Assembly: GCA_028527945.1 (NCBI GenBank)
Contig: JAQQAK010000267.1
Coordinates: 1 to 14,251 of the forward strand
DNA: 14,251 nucleotides
Direction: 5' to 3'
Source: Spirochaetaceae bacterium
Lineage (GTDB): Bacteria > Spirochaetota > Spirochaetia > UBA9216
Shown here piece by piece: positions 1 through 6,911 of the stretch. The notes below the pieces were generated by a model. It was given only the letters and a program-made list of their open reading frames with translations, was not told where the DNA came from and searched no databases. Numbering within the stretch: position 1 is the stretch's first letter; each line of letters starts with the position of its first letter. The position numbers were made by a program, and so were the translations under genes.

Positions 1-762
1 AAAAGCAAAGCTGTCTTCAGTAAGTTTTAATTTTTCAACCAAGGATGATATCGTATTAATTTTAAAATCGATATTGACTGCGCCTAAAAGCTGACCATTT
101 TCTTTCATTGGAGAAGTACATGTAACAACAAGAACACCAAGAGAAATATCTTTGTACGGTGTTGTTATTATTGGATAGTCTCCTTTTATTCCATCTTTAT
201 ACCAGTCTCTATTTCTTACATAATAATGAGTATACATTGGTTCTGTTGTGTCAGGATCACAAAAATATTCCTGAGTTTTCTCTACAACAAGATATGTTAG
301 AAAAATATCAGGATCACTATTATCAATTCGCACACAGGTGTTCATTAGCTCATTATATTTTTTAACAAGTTCTGGATCCCGTTTAGAATCAGGCTCCGCA
401 ATGCTTATAGAATCTGCAAGTCTTTTTATATCATCTGGAAGCTTATTATAATCATGCTCTATTTCAGAAGGACTTTGAGTACGTGCTCCTCTAAAATAAA
501 ATCTGGAAGGAACATTCTTTGCAAAATCTCTAAACTGGGTAGTAAAGCCCAATGATGCTACTATTTGCTTTTTTTCACTTATAAATTGATTTACTTTTGA
601 AATATTCAGAGATAATGATTCAGTCGCCAATTCGCAGGCACCATTTAATAATGATTTCCTTATTTGTGTGACAGAAATAAAAATATTAACGGAAAATAAA
701 AGTAGTATTAAAACTACAATTGAAACAGTTAATCTCATTCTTAAGGACTTTGAAAATAACAT
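1..762 (-). CDS. Cache-domain sensory protein, probably a methyl-accepting chemotaxis receptor (N-terminal part)
   Basis: This gene is cut by the left edge, leaving 254 N-terminal residues. A basic N-terminus is followed by one membrane segment (about residues 9-31) and then a long extracytoplasmic region of the double-Cache type (dCache_1). The membrane-distal pocket contains Y180, R185, W187, Y188, Y203, D205 and D232. From memory, these have the same mutual spacing as the amino-acid-binding residues of PctA (Y121, R126, W128, Y129, Y144, D146, D173), with a constant offset of 59. That predicts recognition of a free amino acid through its carboxyl and amino groups. The second membrane helix, HAMP and output domain lie outside the window, so a histidine kinase or cyclase output cannot be excluded. 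The start is the ATG at 762, preceded by GGAGAA. The gene follows the glnN terminator and is probably transcribed separately. Confidence 0.8.
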   Translation of the reverse strand, partial: MLFSKSLRMRLTVSIVVLILLLFSVNIFISVTQIRKSLLNGACELATESLSLNISKVNQFISEKKQIVASLGFTTQFRDFAKNVPSRFYFRGARTQSPSEIEHDYNKLPDDIKRLADSISIAEPDSKRDPELVKKYNELMNTCVRIDNSDPDIFLTYLVVEKTQEYFCDPDTTEPMYTHYYVRNRDWYKDGIKGDYPIITTPYKDISLGVLVVTCTSPMKENGQLLGAVNIDFKINTISSLVEKLKLTEDSFAF

Positions 763-845
763 AGCTGTTTTCTCCACATAAATATGTTTTGGTAATAATT
801 TATTTGATGAAATCACTCATCTATATGAAGGATAAGAAAGAGATA

Positions 846-857
846 TTGCGATCGCAA
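846..857. repeat. 12-base perfect palindrome TTGCGATCGCAA
   Basis: The palindrome lies between the glnN terminator and the chemoreceptor gene, about 85 bases upstream of the receptor start. It could be an operator for that gene, but it occurs only once in the window and may be chance. The rest of 763-876 is AT-rich. I see no convincing promoter there, including no clear sigma-28 motif. Confidence 0.3.
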
Positions 858-876
858 GTATGGTATGTAATTTAAT

Positions 877-915
877 AAAAAAAAGAGCCGATGCTGATAA
901 ACTACCAGCACCGGC
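877..915 (-). terminator. Intrinsic terminator after glnN
   Basis: Read on the minus strand, a 10-bp stem (GCCGGTGCTG paired with CAGCATCGGC, one G-U pair) with a 9-base loop is followed by TC and eight T residues. It starts 40 bases past the glnN stop and is the expected 3' end of the amt-glnK-glnN transcription unit. It also insulates the chemoreceptor gene downstream. Confidence 0.92.
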
Positions 916-954
916 AAGACAAATATGGAGATATCAACAGCTCAGGGGAGTTAC

Positions 955-3075
955 CTAGAGCCTGAAAAGGAGGTCTTCATAAGTCGGGAAAGGCCATTCG
1001 TCACGTGGGATTATTTCTTCAAGAGTATCTCCGTAAACTCTTACTTCTCCCATCTTTGCGAATACTTCATTCCTGAACATTGATGCAGCCTTTGCTACAT
1101 CTTCTTCATCACCGGCTTTAGCAATAAGAGCTTTCAGCTCTTCTGTTTTTGTCATAAGTCCGTTGATGTTCTCAGACAGTTTGGTCAACGTTTTTTCATA
1201 TGCTGATGTGTCAAAAGATGTTAATGCTTCTTTTGTCTTCAAGATTGTCTCACTTAAAGACTTTGAAAATCGTGAGGCAGCAGCATAAATCTGCTTCTCA
1301 GCCATTTCGACCATAATCTTTGCCTCAACGTTGATCTGCATGCTGTACGCTTCCAGATAAATCTCAACTCTTGATTCAAGCTCTTCCTTGGAGAAAACTC
1401 CATGCTTTGAAAAAAGTTCTACAGAACTCATTTCAGCTTTTAGAGGAATAGCTTCGATGGTTGATTTAATATTAGGAAGGCCTCTCTTTTCAGCCTCTCC
1501 AACCCATTCGTCAGAGTAACCATTTCCATTAAAAACGACTCTTTTATGAGCCTTATAGGTTTCTTTTACAATGCTTGCAATTTCTGCTTTTAGATCTGAT
1601 GCTTTCTCAAGTCTGTCAGCAAACTCTGAAAGAACTTCAGCAACAGCAGTATTGATTGCTACATTCGGTCCTGAAATCGATAATGATGACGGAACCATTC
1701 TGAACTCAAACTTATTACCAGTAAAAGCAAAAGGTGATGTTCTATTTCTATCAGTAAGATCTTTTGGAAGACTAGGAATACTTGTAACTCCAATTTCCAA
1801 AGTCTGACCACTTTCTGTTTTTACAGTCTTTCCTTCTGATAAAGCGTCAAGAATACTTTCAAGCTGATCTCCAAGGAAAATTGAAATAATCGCTGGAGGA
1901 GCTTCATTAGCACCAAGACGATGATCGTTTCCTGAATTAGAAGCTGATGCTCTAAGAAGTGGAGAATACTCGTCAACTGCTTTAATTACAGCTACAAGGA
2001 AAAGGAGGAAGTTAGCATTGTCTTCAGGACTATCACCTGGTTCAAGAAGGTTCAAGCCAGTATCTGTAGACATTGACCAGTTATTATGCTTACCAGAACC
2101 ATTAACACCAGCAAATGGTTTCTCATGAAGAAGAGCTTTAAGACCATGTCTTTTAGCTACTTTTTCAATACTTGCCATTACAAGCTGATTTCGGTCTGTA
2201 GCAACGTTTGCTGAATCAAAGATTGGTGCTATCTCAAACTGATTAGGCGCAACTTCGTTGTGCTGTGTTTTAGCTGATATACCAAGCTTCCAAAGTTCAT
2301 AATTAAGTTCTTTCATAAAAGATGCAGCAGCTTCTTTTATACTACCAAAATAGTGATCATCCATTTCCTGACCTTTAGCAGACATCGCACCGAATACAGT
2401 ACGTCCTGTTAACATAAGGTCAGATCTTTTATCGAATAAATCTTCTTTAACAAGAAAATATTCCTGCTCAGGGCCAATAGTGGGTGTAACCTTTCCGGCA
2501 TCTACACCAAGAACTTTTAAAACTCTTAATGCTTCTCTATTAAGAGCATCCATTGATCTTAATAAAGGAACTTTCTTATCAAGTGCTTCTCCGTTATAAG
2601 AGACAAAAGCTGTAGGAATACAAAGAGTAACACCTGAGTCATCTTCTCTGATAAAAGCAGGAGATGTTGTATCCCATGCGGTATAACCGCGTGCTTCAAA
2701 TGTTGCTCTAAGACCACCGCTTGGAAAACTTGAAGCATCAGGCTCACCTTTGATTAATTCTTTTCCAGAAAATTCCAACATTACCTTTCCGTCAGATAAT
2801 GGTGATATAAACGAATCATGCTTTTCAGCTGTTAAACCAGTTAAAGGCTGAAACCAGTGTGTATAGTGTGTAGCACCTTTTTCTATAGCCCAATCTTTCA
2901 TTGCTGCAGCTACAACTTCTGCTACCTCAAGAGTAAGGGCTTCAGTGCCATCCTGAACCTTCTTCACTTCCTTATAAATGCTTTTGGGAAGTCTGGTTCT
3001 CATCTCTGAATCAGAAAAACAGTTTGAACCGTAAATCTCATTCAAAGGTGTTGTTGTAAAATCGATACAATTCAT
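955..3075 (-). CDS. glnN: Glutamine synthetase type III (GSIII)
   Basis: The enzyme makes L-glutamine from glutamate, ammonia and ATP in the cytoplasm and is the entry step of ammonium assimilation. The 706-residue length is characteristic of the GSIII class, whereas GSI and GSII have about 470 and 350 residues. GS signatures in order are GPEQEYFL (201-208), QHNEVAPNQFEIAP (271-284), NGSGKHNNWS (325-334, the nucleotide/glutamate site) and GNDHRLGANEAPPAI (382-396). The N-terminal region and the helical C-terminal extension (about 550-706) are GSIII-specific. No GSI-type adenylylation tyrosine motif is apparent, in keeping with the class. The start ATG has AAGGAG 8 bases upstream. It lies 98 bases downstream of glnK and is followed by a strong terminator, so it is probably the last gene of an amt-glnK-glnN operon. 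A leader TTGGCA element may add its own promoter. Confidence 0.97.
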   Translation of the reverse strand: MNCIDFTTTPLNEIYGSNCFSDSEMRTRLPKSIYKEVKKVQDGTEALTLEVAEVVAAAMKDWAIEKGATHYTHWFQPLTGLTAEKHDSFISPLSDGKVMLEFSGKELIKGEPDASSFPSGGLRATFEARGYTAWDTTSPAFIREDDSGVTLCIPTAFVSYNGEALDKKVPLLRSMDALNREALRVLKVLGVDAGKVTPTIGPEQEYFLVKEDLFDKRSDLMLTGRTVFGAMSAKGQEMDDHYFGSIKEAAASFMKELNYELWKLGISAKTQHNEVAPNQFEIAPIFDSANVATDRNQLVMASIEKVAKRHGLKALLHEKPFAGVNGSGKHNNWSMSTDTGLNLLEPGDSPEDNANFLLFLVAVIKAVDEYSPLLRASASNSGNDHRLGANEAPPAIISIFLGDQLESILDALSEGKTVKTESGQTLEIGVTSIPSLPKDLTDRNRTSPFAFTGNKFEFRMVPSSLSISGPNVAINTAVAEVLSEFADRLEKASDLKAEIASIVKETYKAHKRVVFNGNGYSDEWVGEAEKRGLPNIKSTIEAIPLKAEMSSVELFSKHGVFSKEELESRVEIYLEAYSMQINVEAKIMVEMAEKQIYAAASRFSKSLSETILKTKEALTSFDTSAYEKTLTKLSENINGLMTKTEELKALIAKAGDEEDVAKAASMFRNEVFAKMGEVRVYGDTLEEIIPRDEWPFPTYEDLLFRL

Positions 3076-3109
3076 TTTAAAAACTCCTTAAAATATATTC
3101 TCCATAATA

Positions 3110-3138
3110 ATATTTATTGTCAAAATAGCTGTTGCCAA
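3110..3138 (-). promoter_or_regulatory. Possible glnN promoter in the glnK-glnN gap
   Basis: On the minus strand TTGGCA (3138-3133) is followed after 17 bases by AAATAT (3115-3110), an acceptable sigma-70 arrangement that would give a leader of about 27 bases. The flank AAGTTGGCA is identical to the -24 flank of the amt sigma-54 promoter. However, the GC expected ten bases after the GG is replaced by TT, so a sigma-54 promoter here would be degenerate. A TTGACA at 3123-3118 is less likely as a -35, because its start point would fall on the ribosome-binding site. Confidence 0.4.
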
Positions 3139-3173
3139 CTTTTTTAAATACTATTTTTTATTCTATACAGATA

Positions 3174-3515
3174 TTATCCTATTGCTACAGTACCTGTCTC
3201 GCCATTTCTTATTCTAATGCATTCTTCTATAGGTGTAACAAAGATCTTGCCGTCTCCAATCTCTCCGGTTCTTGCACCTTCTATAATAGCATCAATTGTT
3301 GGCTTTACGAACTCATCATTTACTGCAATATCAAGTCTAATTTTCTTTAACAGATTAACTTCTACATCAACACCTCTGTATGACTCATGATAGCCCATCT
3401 GCTGTCCACATCCCAACGCATTGGTTACAGACATCTTATAAATTTCACTCTTATATAATTCCTGTTTAACATCATTCAGCATATGCGGCTGAATAAAAGC
3501 AGTTATCAATTTCAT
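3174..3515 (-). CDS. glnK: PII signal-transduction protein GlnK, lacking the uridylylation tyrosine
   Basis: This is a trimeric cytosolic PII protein that binds ATP/ADP and 2-oxoglutarate and, next to amt, is expected to block the AmtB channel when nitrogen is plentiful. The 113-residue length is normal. Visible landmarks are Gly37 and Gln39 at the base of the T-loop, Y46-R47-G48 within it, the B-loop TGEIGDGKIFV (about 83-93) and the C-loop arginines in IRIRNG. The T-loop reads YRGVDV, so position 51, the tyrosine uridylylated by GlnD in enterics, is valine. Covalent uridylylation there is impossible. The start ATG has a strong GGAGGA. The gap from amt is 107 bases and carries several stem-loops. 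The symbol rests on linkage to amt; glnB-like is the alternative name. Confidence 0.94.
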   Translation of the reverse strand: MKLITAFIQPHMLNDVKQELYKSEIYKMSVTNALGCGQQMGYHESYRGVDVEVNLLKKIRLDIAVNDEFVKPTIDAIIEGARTGEIGDGKIFVTPIEECIRIRNGETGTVAIG

Positions 3516-3537
3516 TGTTTACTTTCCTCCAAATCTT

Positions 3538-3616
3538 CTCGCACAAACAGCGAGTATCCACTATTTGAAGAAAAGCCCAAGGCTTTTCTTCAAAATCAAA
3601 GTTACGCTAAGCGTAA
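3538..3616 (-). other. Three stem-loops in the amt-glnK intergenic RNA
   Basis: The 107-base gap holds three inverted repeats. They are TTACGCT/AGCGTAA around one base (3602-3616), a perfect 14-bp stem TTTGAAGAAAAGCC/GGCTTTTCTTCAAA with a 3-base loop (3564-3594), and CTCGC/GCGAG (3538-3554). The 14-bp hairpin has no T-run after it on the minus strand, so it is not a classical terminator. It more likely protects or processes the polycistronic RNA, or partly attenuates it so that amt and glnK levels differ. The last stem ends close to the glnK ribosome-binding site. Confidence 0.7.
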
Positions 3617-3622
3617 ATCTGA

Positions 3623-4960
3623 TTACATATTGCTGAATATCTGAAATCCGCTGTAAGATTCCATTCCATGTTCACTGGCATCAAGACCTTCAAGCTCTTC
3701 TTTAGCCTCAACTCTAAGACCAACAGTTTTCTTGATAACATTGAAAAGAACCATTGCTGTAATAAATACCCAAGCGAAAACTGAAATAACACCCAGAGCC
3801 TGAACTCCTAACTGATAAACACCACCGCCGTAGAAAAGACCTGCATGATCCAGTGATCCTGGAGTTGCAAACAAACCTACAGCAAGAGTTCCCCATACAC
3901 CGCAAACACCGTGTACTGAAACTGCTCCAACAGGGTCATCAATATGAAGAACCTTGTCAATAAACTCTACAGACATTACAACAAGAATACCTGCAACAAG
4001 ACCTATGATTAAAGCTCCAACAGGAGAAGCTACCGCACATCCAGCTGTTATACCAACAAGTCCGGCTAAAGCACCATTAAGAGACATTGATGGATCAGGT
4101 TTTCCAAACTGTACCCATGAAGTAATCATAGCACCAATTGCTCCGGTAGATGCTGCCAAAGTTGTTGTGACAGCTACATGAGCTATACTAAGGTCAGTTC
4201 CTGAAAGAGTTGAACCACAGTTAAACCCATACCATCCAAACCAAAGGATAAATACACCAAGTGCTGCAAGCGGCATATTATGCCCCTGAATAGCCTTGCT
4301 AACTTTCTTTCCATTAACTTCAACATACTTGCCCATTCTTGGTCCGAGAGTTATAGCTCCGGCAAGAGCGGCCCATCCACCTACAGAGTGAACAACTGTT
4401 GAACCTGCAAAGTCATGAAATCCAAGATTTCCTAACCAGCCCACTCCACTCCAGATCCAGTGACCTGAAACGGGATATATGATTGCTGAAATAAAAACTG
4501 AATATAATAGATAACTGGTAAACTTTGTTCTTTCAGCCATTGCACCTGAAACAATTGTTGCAGCTGTAGCAGCAAAAACAACCTGAAAAAACCAGTCTCT
4601 TAACAAACTTGAATCAGCACCAATAAGAAAGAACTGATCTGTACCAATAAAACCGCCAGCTGTTGCACCATACATGAAAGCCCAACCTAAGGCGAAATAA
4701 GCAACGGCACCAACAGAAAAATCCATAAGGTTTTTCATTATAATATTACCGGCATTCTTGGCTCTTGTAAGTCCGACCTCTACCATTGCAAAACCAGCTT
4801 GCATAAAAAATACTAAAGCTGCCGCAAGGACTAACCAAATCATGTCAAATGCGCTCTGAAAAAGTTCCAGAGTTTCTGCCGCGTTGTCTTCAGCAAAAAC
4901 CGCCGTTCCAGCGCAGAGAAAAACGACTGCTGTAAGGATTAAAATCCTTTTCATCTTCAT
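3623..4960 (-). CDS. amtB: Ammonium transporter (Amt/AmtB)
   Basis: This is a trimeric inner-membrane channel for ammonium. The 445-residue protein begins with a probable cleavable signal peptide (1-23, ending VFA before EDN). The 11-helix Amt fold follows. Family landmarks, with my alignment to E. coli AmtB, are D183 (D160), the twin-histidine pair H191 and H350 (H168, H318), the phenylalanine gate F129 and F246 (F107, F215) and S250 (S219). The cytoplasmic C-tail GLDASEHGMESY is the conserved segment that couples the channel to GlnK. The start ATG (MKMKR) has AGGAGC six bases upstream, and a second ATG two codons later is possible. It is the first gene of the amt-glnK-glnN block and sits about 30 bases below the predicted start point of a sigma-54 promoter, so nitrogen-limitation control through the NifA-like activator is likely. 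Confidence 0.97.
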   Translation of the reverse strand: MKMKRILILTAVVFLCAGTAVFAEDNAAETLELFQSAFDMIWLVLAAALVFFMQAGFAMVEVGLTRAKNAGNIIMKNLMDFSVGAVAYFALGWAFMYGATAGGFIGTDQFFLIGADSSLLRDWFFQVVFAATAATIVSGAMAERTKFTSYLLYSVFISAIIYPVSGHWIWSGVGWLGNLGFHDFAGSTVVHSVGGWAALAGAITLGPRMGKYVEVNGKKVSKAIQGHNMPLAALGVFILWFGWYGFNCGSTLSGTDLSIAHVAVTTTLAASTGAIGAMITSWVQFGKPDPSMSLNGALAGLVGITAGCAVASPVGALIIGLVAGILVVMSVEFIDKVLHIDDPVGAVSVHGVCGVWGTLAVGLFATPGSLDHAGLFYGGGVYQLGVQALGVISVFAWVFITAMVLFNVIKKTVGLRVEAKEELEGLDASEHGMESYSGFQIFSNM

Positions 4961-4998
4961 ATTCTGCTCCTAATAAATTTTTCTACCCGCCCTTTTAA

Positions 4999-5016
4999 AT
5001 GCAAAGAACGTGCCAA
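4999..5016 (-). promoter_or_regulatory. Sigma-54 (RpoN) promoter of amt
   Basis: The minus strand reads TTGGCACGTTCTTTGCAT, matching the sigma-54 consensus TGGCACG-N4-TTGCA at every conserved position with the required GG-N10-GC spacing. The predicted start point is near 4989, giving a leader of about 30 bases to the amt ATG. The adjacent minus-strand gene encodes an AAA+ sigma-54 activator, which fits. Confidence 0.9.
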
Positions 5017-5124
5017 CTTTAAAAACGTTTTAGAGCAAAATGTTTAAATACTTATTATATATAGAATTAATTAACTGGTGATTTTTATCTAATAAATAGA
5101 TGATTTTTTATGGTAAAAAAAATC

Positions 5125-5138
5125 CTACAAAAATGTTT
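5125..5138. promoter_or_regulatory. Candidate activator half/degenerate site CTACA-N4-TGTTT
   Basis: CTACA AAAA TGTTT has one intact arm and three of five bases in the other. Its centre is about 117 bases upstream of the amt -24 element and 30 bases (about three helical turns) from the perfect copy at 5155-5168. Position and pairing resemble the tandem enhancer sites of sigma-54 activators. It is inferred from motif and position only. Confidence 0.4.
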
Positions 5139-5154
5139 TACCAATAATTTGGCT

Positions 5155-5168
5155 CTACATATTTGTAG
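5155..5168. promoter_or_regulatory. Candidate enhancer site CTACA-N4-TGTAG upstream of amt
   Basis: CTACA TATT TGTAG is a perfect 5-bp inverted repeat with a 4-base centre, about 148 bases upstream of the amt -24 element. An identical arrangement occurs at 6788-6801 between nifA-like and nrpR. The likely binder is the neighbouring NifA-like activator (Fis-type HTH), with NrpR as the alternative. It differs from the classical NifA site TGT-N10-ACA. Confidence 0.5.
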
Positions 5169-5210
5169 GATCAATTTCCAGGATTTTTAATATTTTAGCA
5201 AAACCCTTTT

Positions 5211-6749
5211 TTATGTATATTTTTTCGGATCTATTCCATACTTAACTACCCTGAGTCCCATTTTTCTCTCAGTTATCTCCAATATTCTGGCCGCTTTGGC
5301 CATATTTCCTCTTGTAGATTTAAGCGCGTCCTCCAACATCTCAACTTCAAGACGCTCCAATGCGGCCTGAAGCCCTGAAAGAGGCGCACTATCAGAAGAT
5401 TCTGCTGACTGTAGGCTTGGAGGAAGAAGATTACCATGAATAACTCCGTCAGTAGTAAGAAGAACAGCTCTTTCAATACAGTTCTCAAGCTCTCTTACAT
5501 TGCCGGGCCAATGATAACTCATAAGTAATTCTATCGCCGGAGTAGATATTCTTTTTATTTCTGTAGAATTACGAAGGCCGTACTTTTCAGCAAAAGCATC
5601 CGCAAGAAGAATAATATCAGATTTACGTTCTCTAAGTGGGGGCATATTAATAGGAAAGACATTGAGCCGGTAATAGAGATCTTCTCTGAATTCGCCTTTA
5701 CTCATCATCTCCTCAAGCGGTCTGTTTGTTGCCGCAATAATTCTGACATCAATCTTTATAGTCTGGGTGCCTCCAACTCTTTCAAACTCCTGCTCCTGAA
5801 GAACCCTTAAAAGTTTAACCTGCGTCATTGGAGAAAGGTCGCCTATCTCATCAAGAAAAATAGTACCTTTATCAGCAAGTTCAAAACGTCCTTTTCTTGA
5901 CGCTATAGCAGAAGTAAAAGCGCCTTTTTCATGTCCAAAAAGTTCACTTTCAATAACTGATTCAGGAAGGGCCGCACAGTTCACTTTTATAAAAGGCATT
6001 TGAGCACGTGGACTACTATAATGTATGGCCTGAGCTGCAAGCTCTTTACCGGTTCCGCTCTCACCGCGAATAAGTACTGTAGCGTTACTACCGGAAACCT
6101 GATCAACCAAAGCAAAAACTTCACGCATGGCATGAGATTTTCCAATTATATTTGATGGAGTAAAAGTATGACCTAATTGATGCTGAAGCTCTTTATTGCG
6201 ATCCTTCTCTTCCTGAACCCTTCGGCTAACCTTTACAGCCTGGGCAATCATTGACCCAACAATACGCAAAAACTGTTCATCACTACTTAGGTCAACATCA
6301 TTATCATATTCGCGGTCAATACTGAGGGTTCCAATAACCTTACTCTGAATAGTTATTGGAATACAAATAAAAGCACATTTTCTTCCATTAAGACCTGCTC
6401 GAGCCTTTGTCTTATCTAAAAAATCAGAAGAGTCGCCTATATCCGGAATAATTTCAGCTTCTCCAGTAGAAATAACCCTGCCTATAATACCTTCGCCAAG
6501 GCTATAGCGCCCTCTGACCATCTGTTGAGTGGAAAGACCATAGGCCGCCTCAATTCTAACTTCTTCAGTCAGTCTGTTAAGAAGAGTTACAGTACTCCGT
6601 TTCATATCAAGCTGTTCTGAAAGGATCTCCAGAATTGGTGATATTGCGTGCTGGAGCTCGGCACTTCCATCGAGAAGGCTGCTAATTTCAGAAAGTGCAG
6701 ATCGCTCCCTTATCTGCCTCCGATAATGTGAATCCTTGATATCTGTCAA
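5211..6749 (-). CDS. nifA: NifA-family sigma-54-dependent transcriptional activator (GAF-AAA+-Fis)
   Basis: This is an enhancer-binding activator that hydrolyses ATP to open sigma-54 promoters. Its 512 residues comprise an N-terminal GAF sensor (about 20-180), an AAA+ domain (about 200-435) with Walker A GESGTGKE (229-236), the sigma-54 contact loop GAFTSA (276-281), Walker B GTIFLDEIG (295-303) and the WPGNVRELEN segment (414-423), and a C-terminal Fis-type HTH (about 465-505). The contact loop is normally GAFTGA; serine replaces the second glycine. The cysteine cluster of oxygen-sensitive rhizobial NifA, between AAA+ and HTH, is absent. The start is TTG at 6749, because AAGGGG lies six bases upstream and the next in-frame Met is residue 49. 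No nif structural genes are in the window. The linked amt sigma-54 promoter suggests it activates ammonium-assimilation genes. The family is secure; true NifA orthology is not proven. Confidence 0.9.
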   Translation of the reverse strand: MTDIKDSHYRRQIRERSALSEISSLLDGSAELQHAISPILEILSEQLDMKRSTVTLLNRLTEEVRIEAAYGLSTQQMVRGRYSLGEGIIGRVISTGEAEIIPDIGDSSDFLDKTKARAGLNGRKCAFICIPITIQSKVIGTLSIDREYDNDVDLSSDEQFLRIVGSMIAQAVKVSRRVQEEKDRNKELQHQLGHTFTPSNIIGKSHAMREVFALVDQVSGSNATVLIRGESGTGKELAAQAIHYSSPRAQMPFIKVNCAALPESVIESELFGHEKGAFTSAIASRKGRFELADKGTIFLDEIGDLSPMTQVKLLRVLQEQEFERVGGTQTIKIDVRIIAATNRPLEEMMSKGEFREDLYYRLNVFPINMPPLRERKSDIILLADAFAEKYGLRNSTEIKRISTPAIELLMSYHWPGNVRELENCIERAVLLTTDGVIHGNLLPPSLQSAESSDSAPLSGLQAALERLEVEMLEDALKSTRGNMAKAARILEITERKMGLRVVKYGIDPKKYT

Positions 6750-6755
6750 ATTTGT

Positions 6756-6761
6756 CCCCTT
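6756..6761 (-). promoter_or_regulatory. Ribosome-binding site that sets the TTG start of nifA-like
   Basis: AAGGGG on the minus strand lies six bases before TTG 6749. No in-frame ATG exists near it, so translation from a rare TTG codon is the best reading. Confidence 0.7.
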
Positions 6762-6787
6762 GGCATTAAAAAAATAAGGTTCTCATC

Positions 6788-6801
6788 CTACATTTTTGTA
6801 G
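6788..6801. promoter_or_regulatory. CTACA-N4-TGTAG inverted repeat in the nifA/nrpR divergent region
   Basis: CTACA TTTT TGTAG is a perfect inverted repeat with the same arms and spacing as 5155-5168. Its position is 39 bases upstream of the nifA-like start codon. It also covers the -35 region of the TATAAT box proposed for nrpR, so a protein bound here could control both genes. Autoregulation by the NifA-like protein or by NrpR is the simplest reading. Confidence 0.5.
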
Positions 6802-6820
6802 TACCGCTTCCTACTATAAT
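6793..6820 (+). promoter_or_regulatory. Probable nrpR promoter
   Basis: A perfect TATAAT (6815-6820) has a weak -35 (TTTTTG at 6793-6798, 16-base spacer), giving a start point near 6827 and a leader of roughly 85 bases. TATTAT on the opposite strand (6821-6816) is a candidate -10 for nifA-like, so the two divergent promoters may overlap. The weak -35 and the overlapping inverted repeat suggest regulation. Confidence 0.45.
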
Positions 6821-6911
6821 AATTTTTAATCAGATAGTTAAGCCCGTAAAAACTAAAAAAAAACTTTTTTCCTTTACAATTAAGTCATTTTTGTGTAATT
6901 CTTTTCAAAGT

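Larger units (their letters stand above)
5115..5171 (-). terminator. Probable intrinsic terminator after nifA-like
   Basis: On the minus strand ATCCTACAAATATG (5171-5158) pairs with CATTTTTGTAGGAT (5135-5122) with one mismatch. A run of seven T residues (5121-5115) follows. The 22-base loop contains a small CCAA/TTGG stem. The element starts 40 bases after the nifA-like stop, so it fits a terminator separating nifA-like from amt. The arms are built from CTACA/TGTAG motifs that may instead, or also, be protein-binding sites. An alternative stem TGGTAAAA/TTTTACCA (5111-5143) overlaps it. Confidence 0.65.

Noticed and set aside
159..365. Plus-strand reading frame of 68 codons
   Set aside because: It lies inside the chemoreceptor gene on the opposite strand, has a low-complexity Leu/Tyr-rich translation and no ribosome-binding site.
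846..857. GCGATCGC core as a cyanobacterial HIP1 repeat
   Set aside because: It is a single occurrence in an AT-rich window without other cyanobacterial signs; it is listed only as a palindrome.
5211..6749. Activator as part of a nitrogen-fixation (nif) cluster
   Set aside because: No nitrogenase or nif assembly gene is present. The neighbours are ammonium-assimilation genes, so a nitrogen-fixation role is unsupported here.
6891..6911. TTG start at 6891 for nrpR
   Set aside because: It adds seven residues ahead of the usual winged-helix start without a better ribosome-binding site. The ATG at 6912 is preferred, though not certain.
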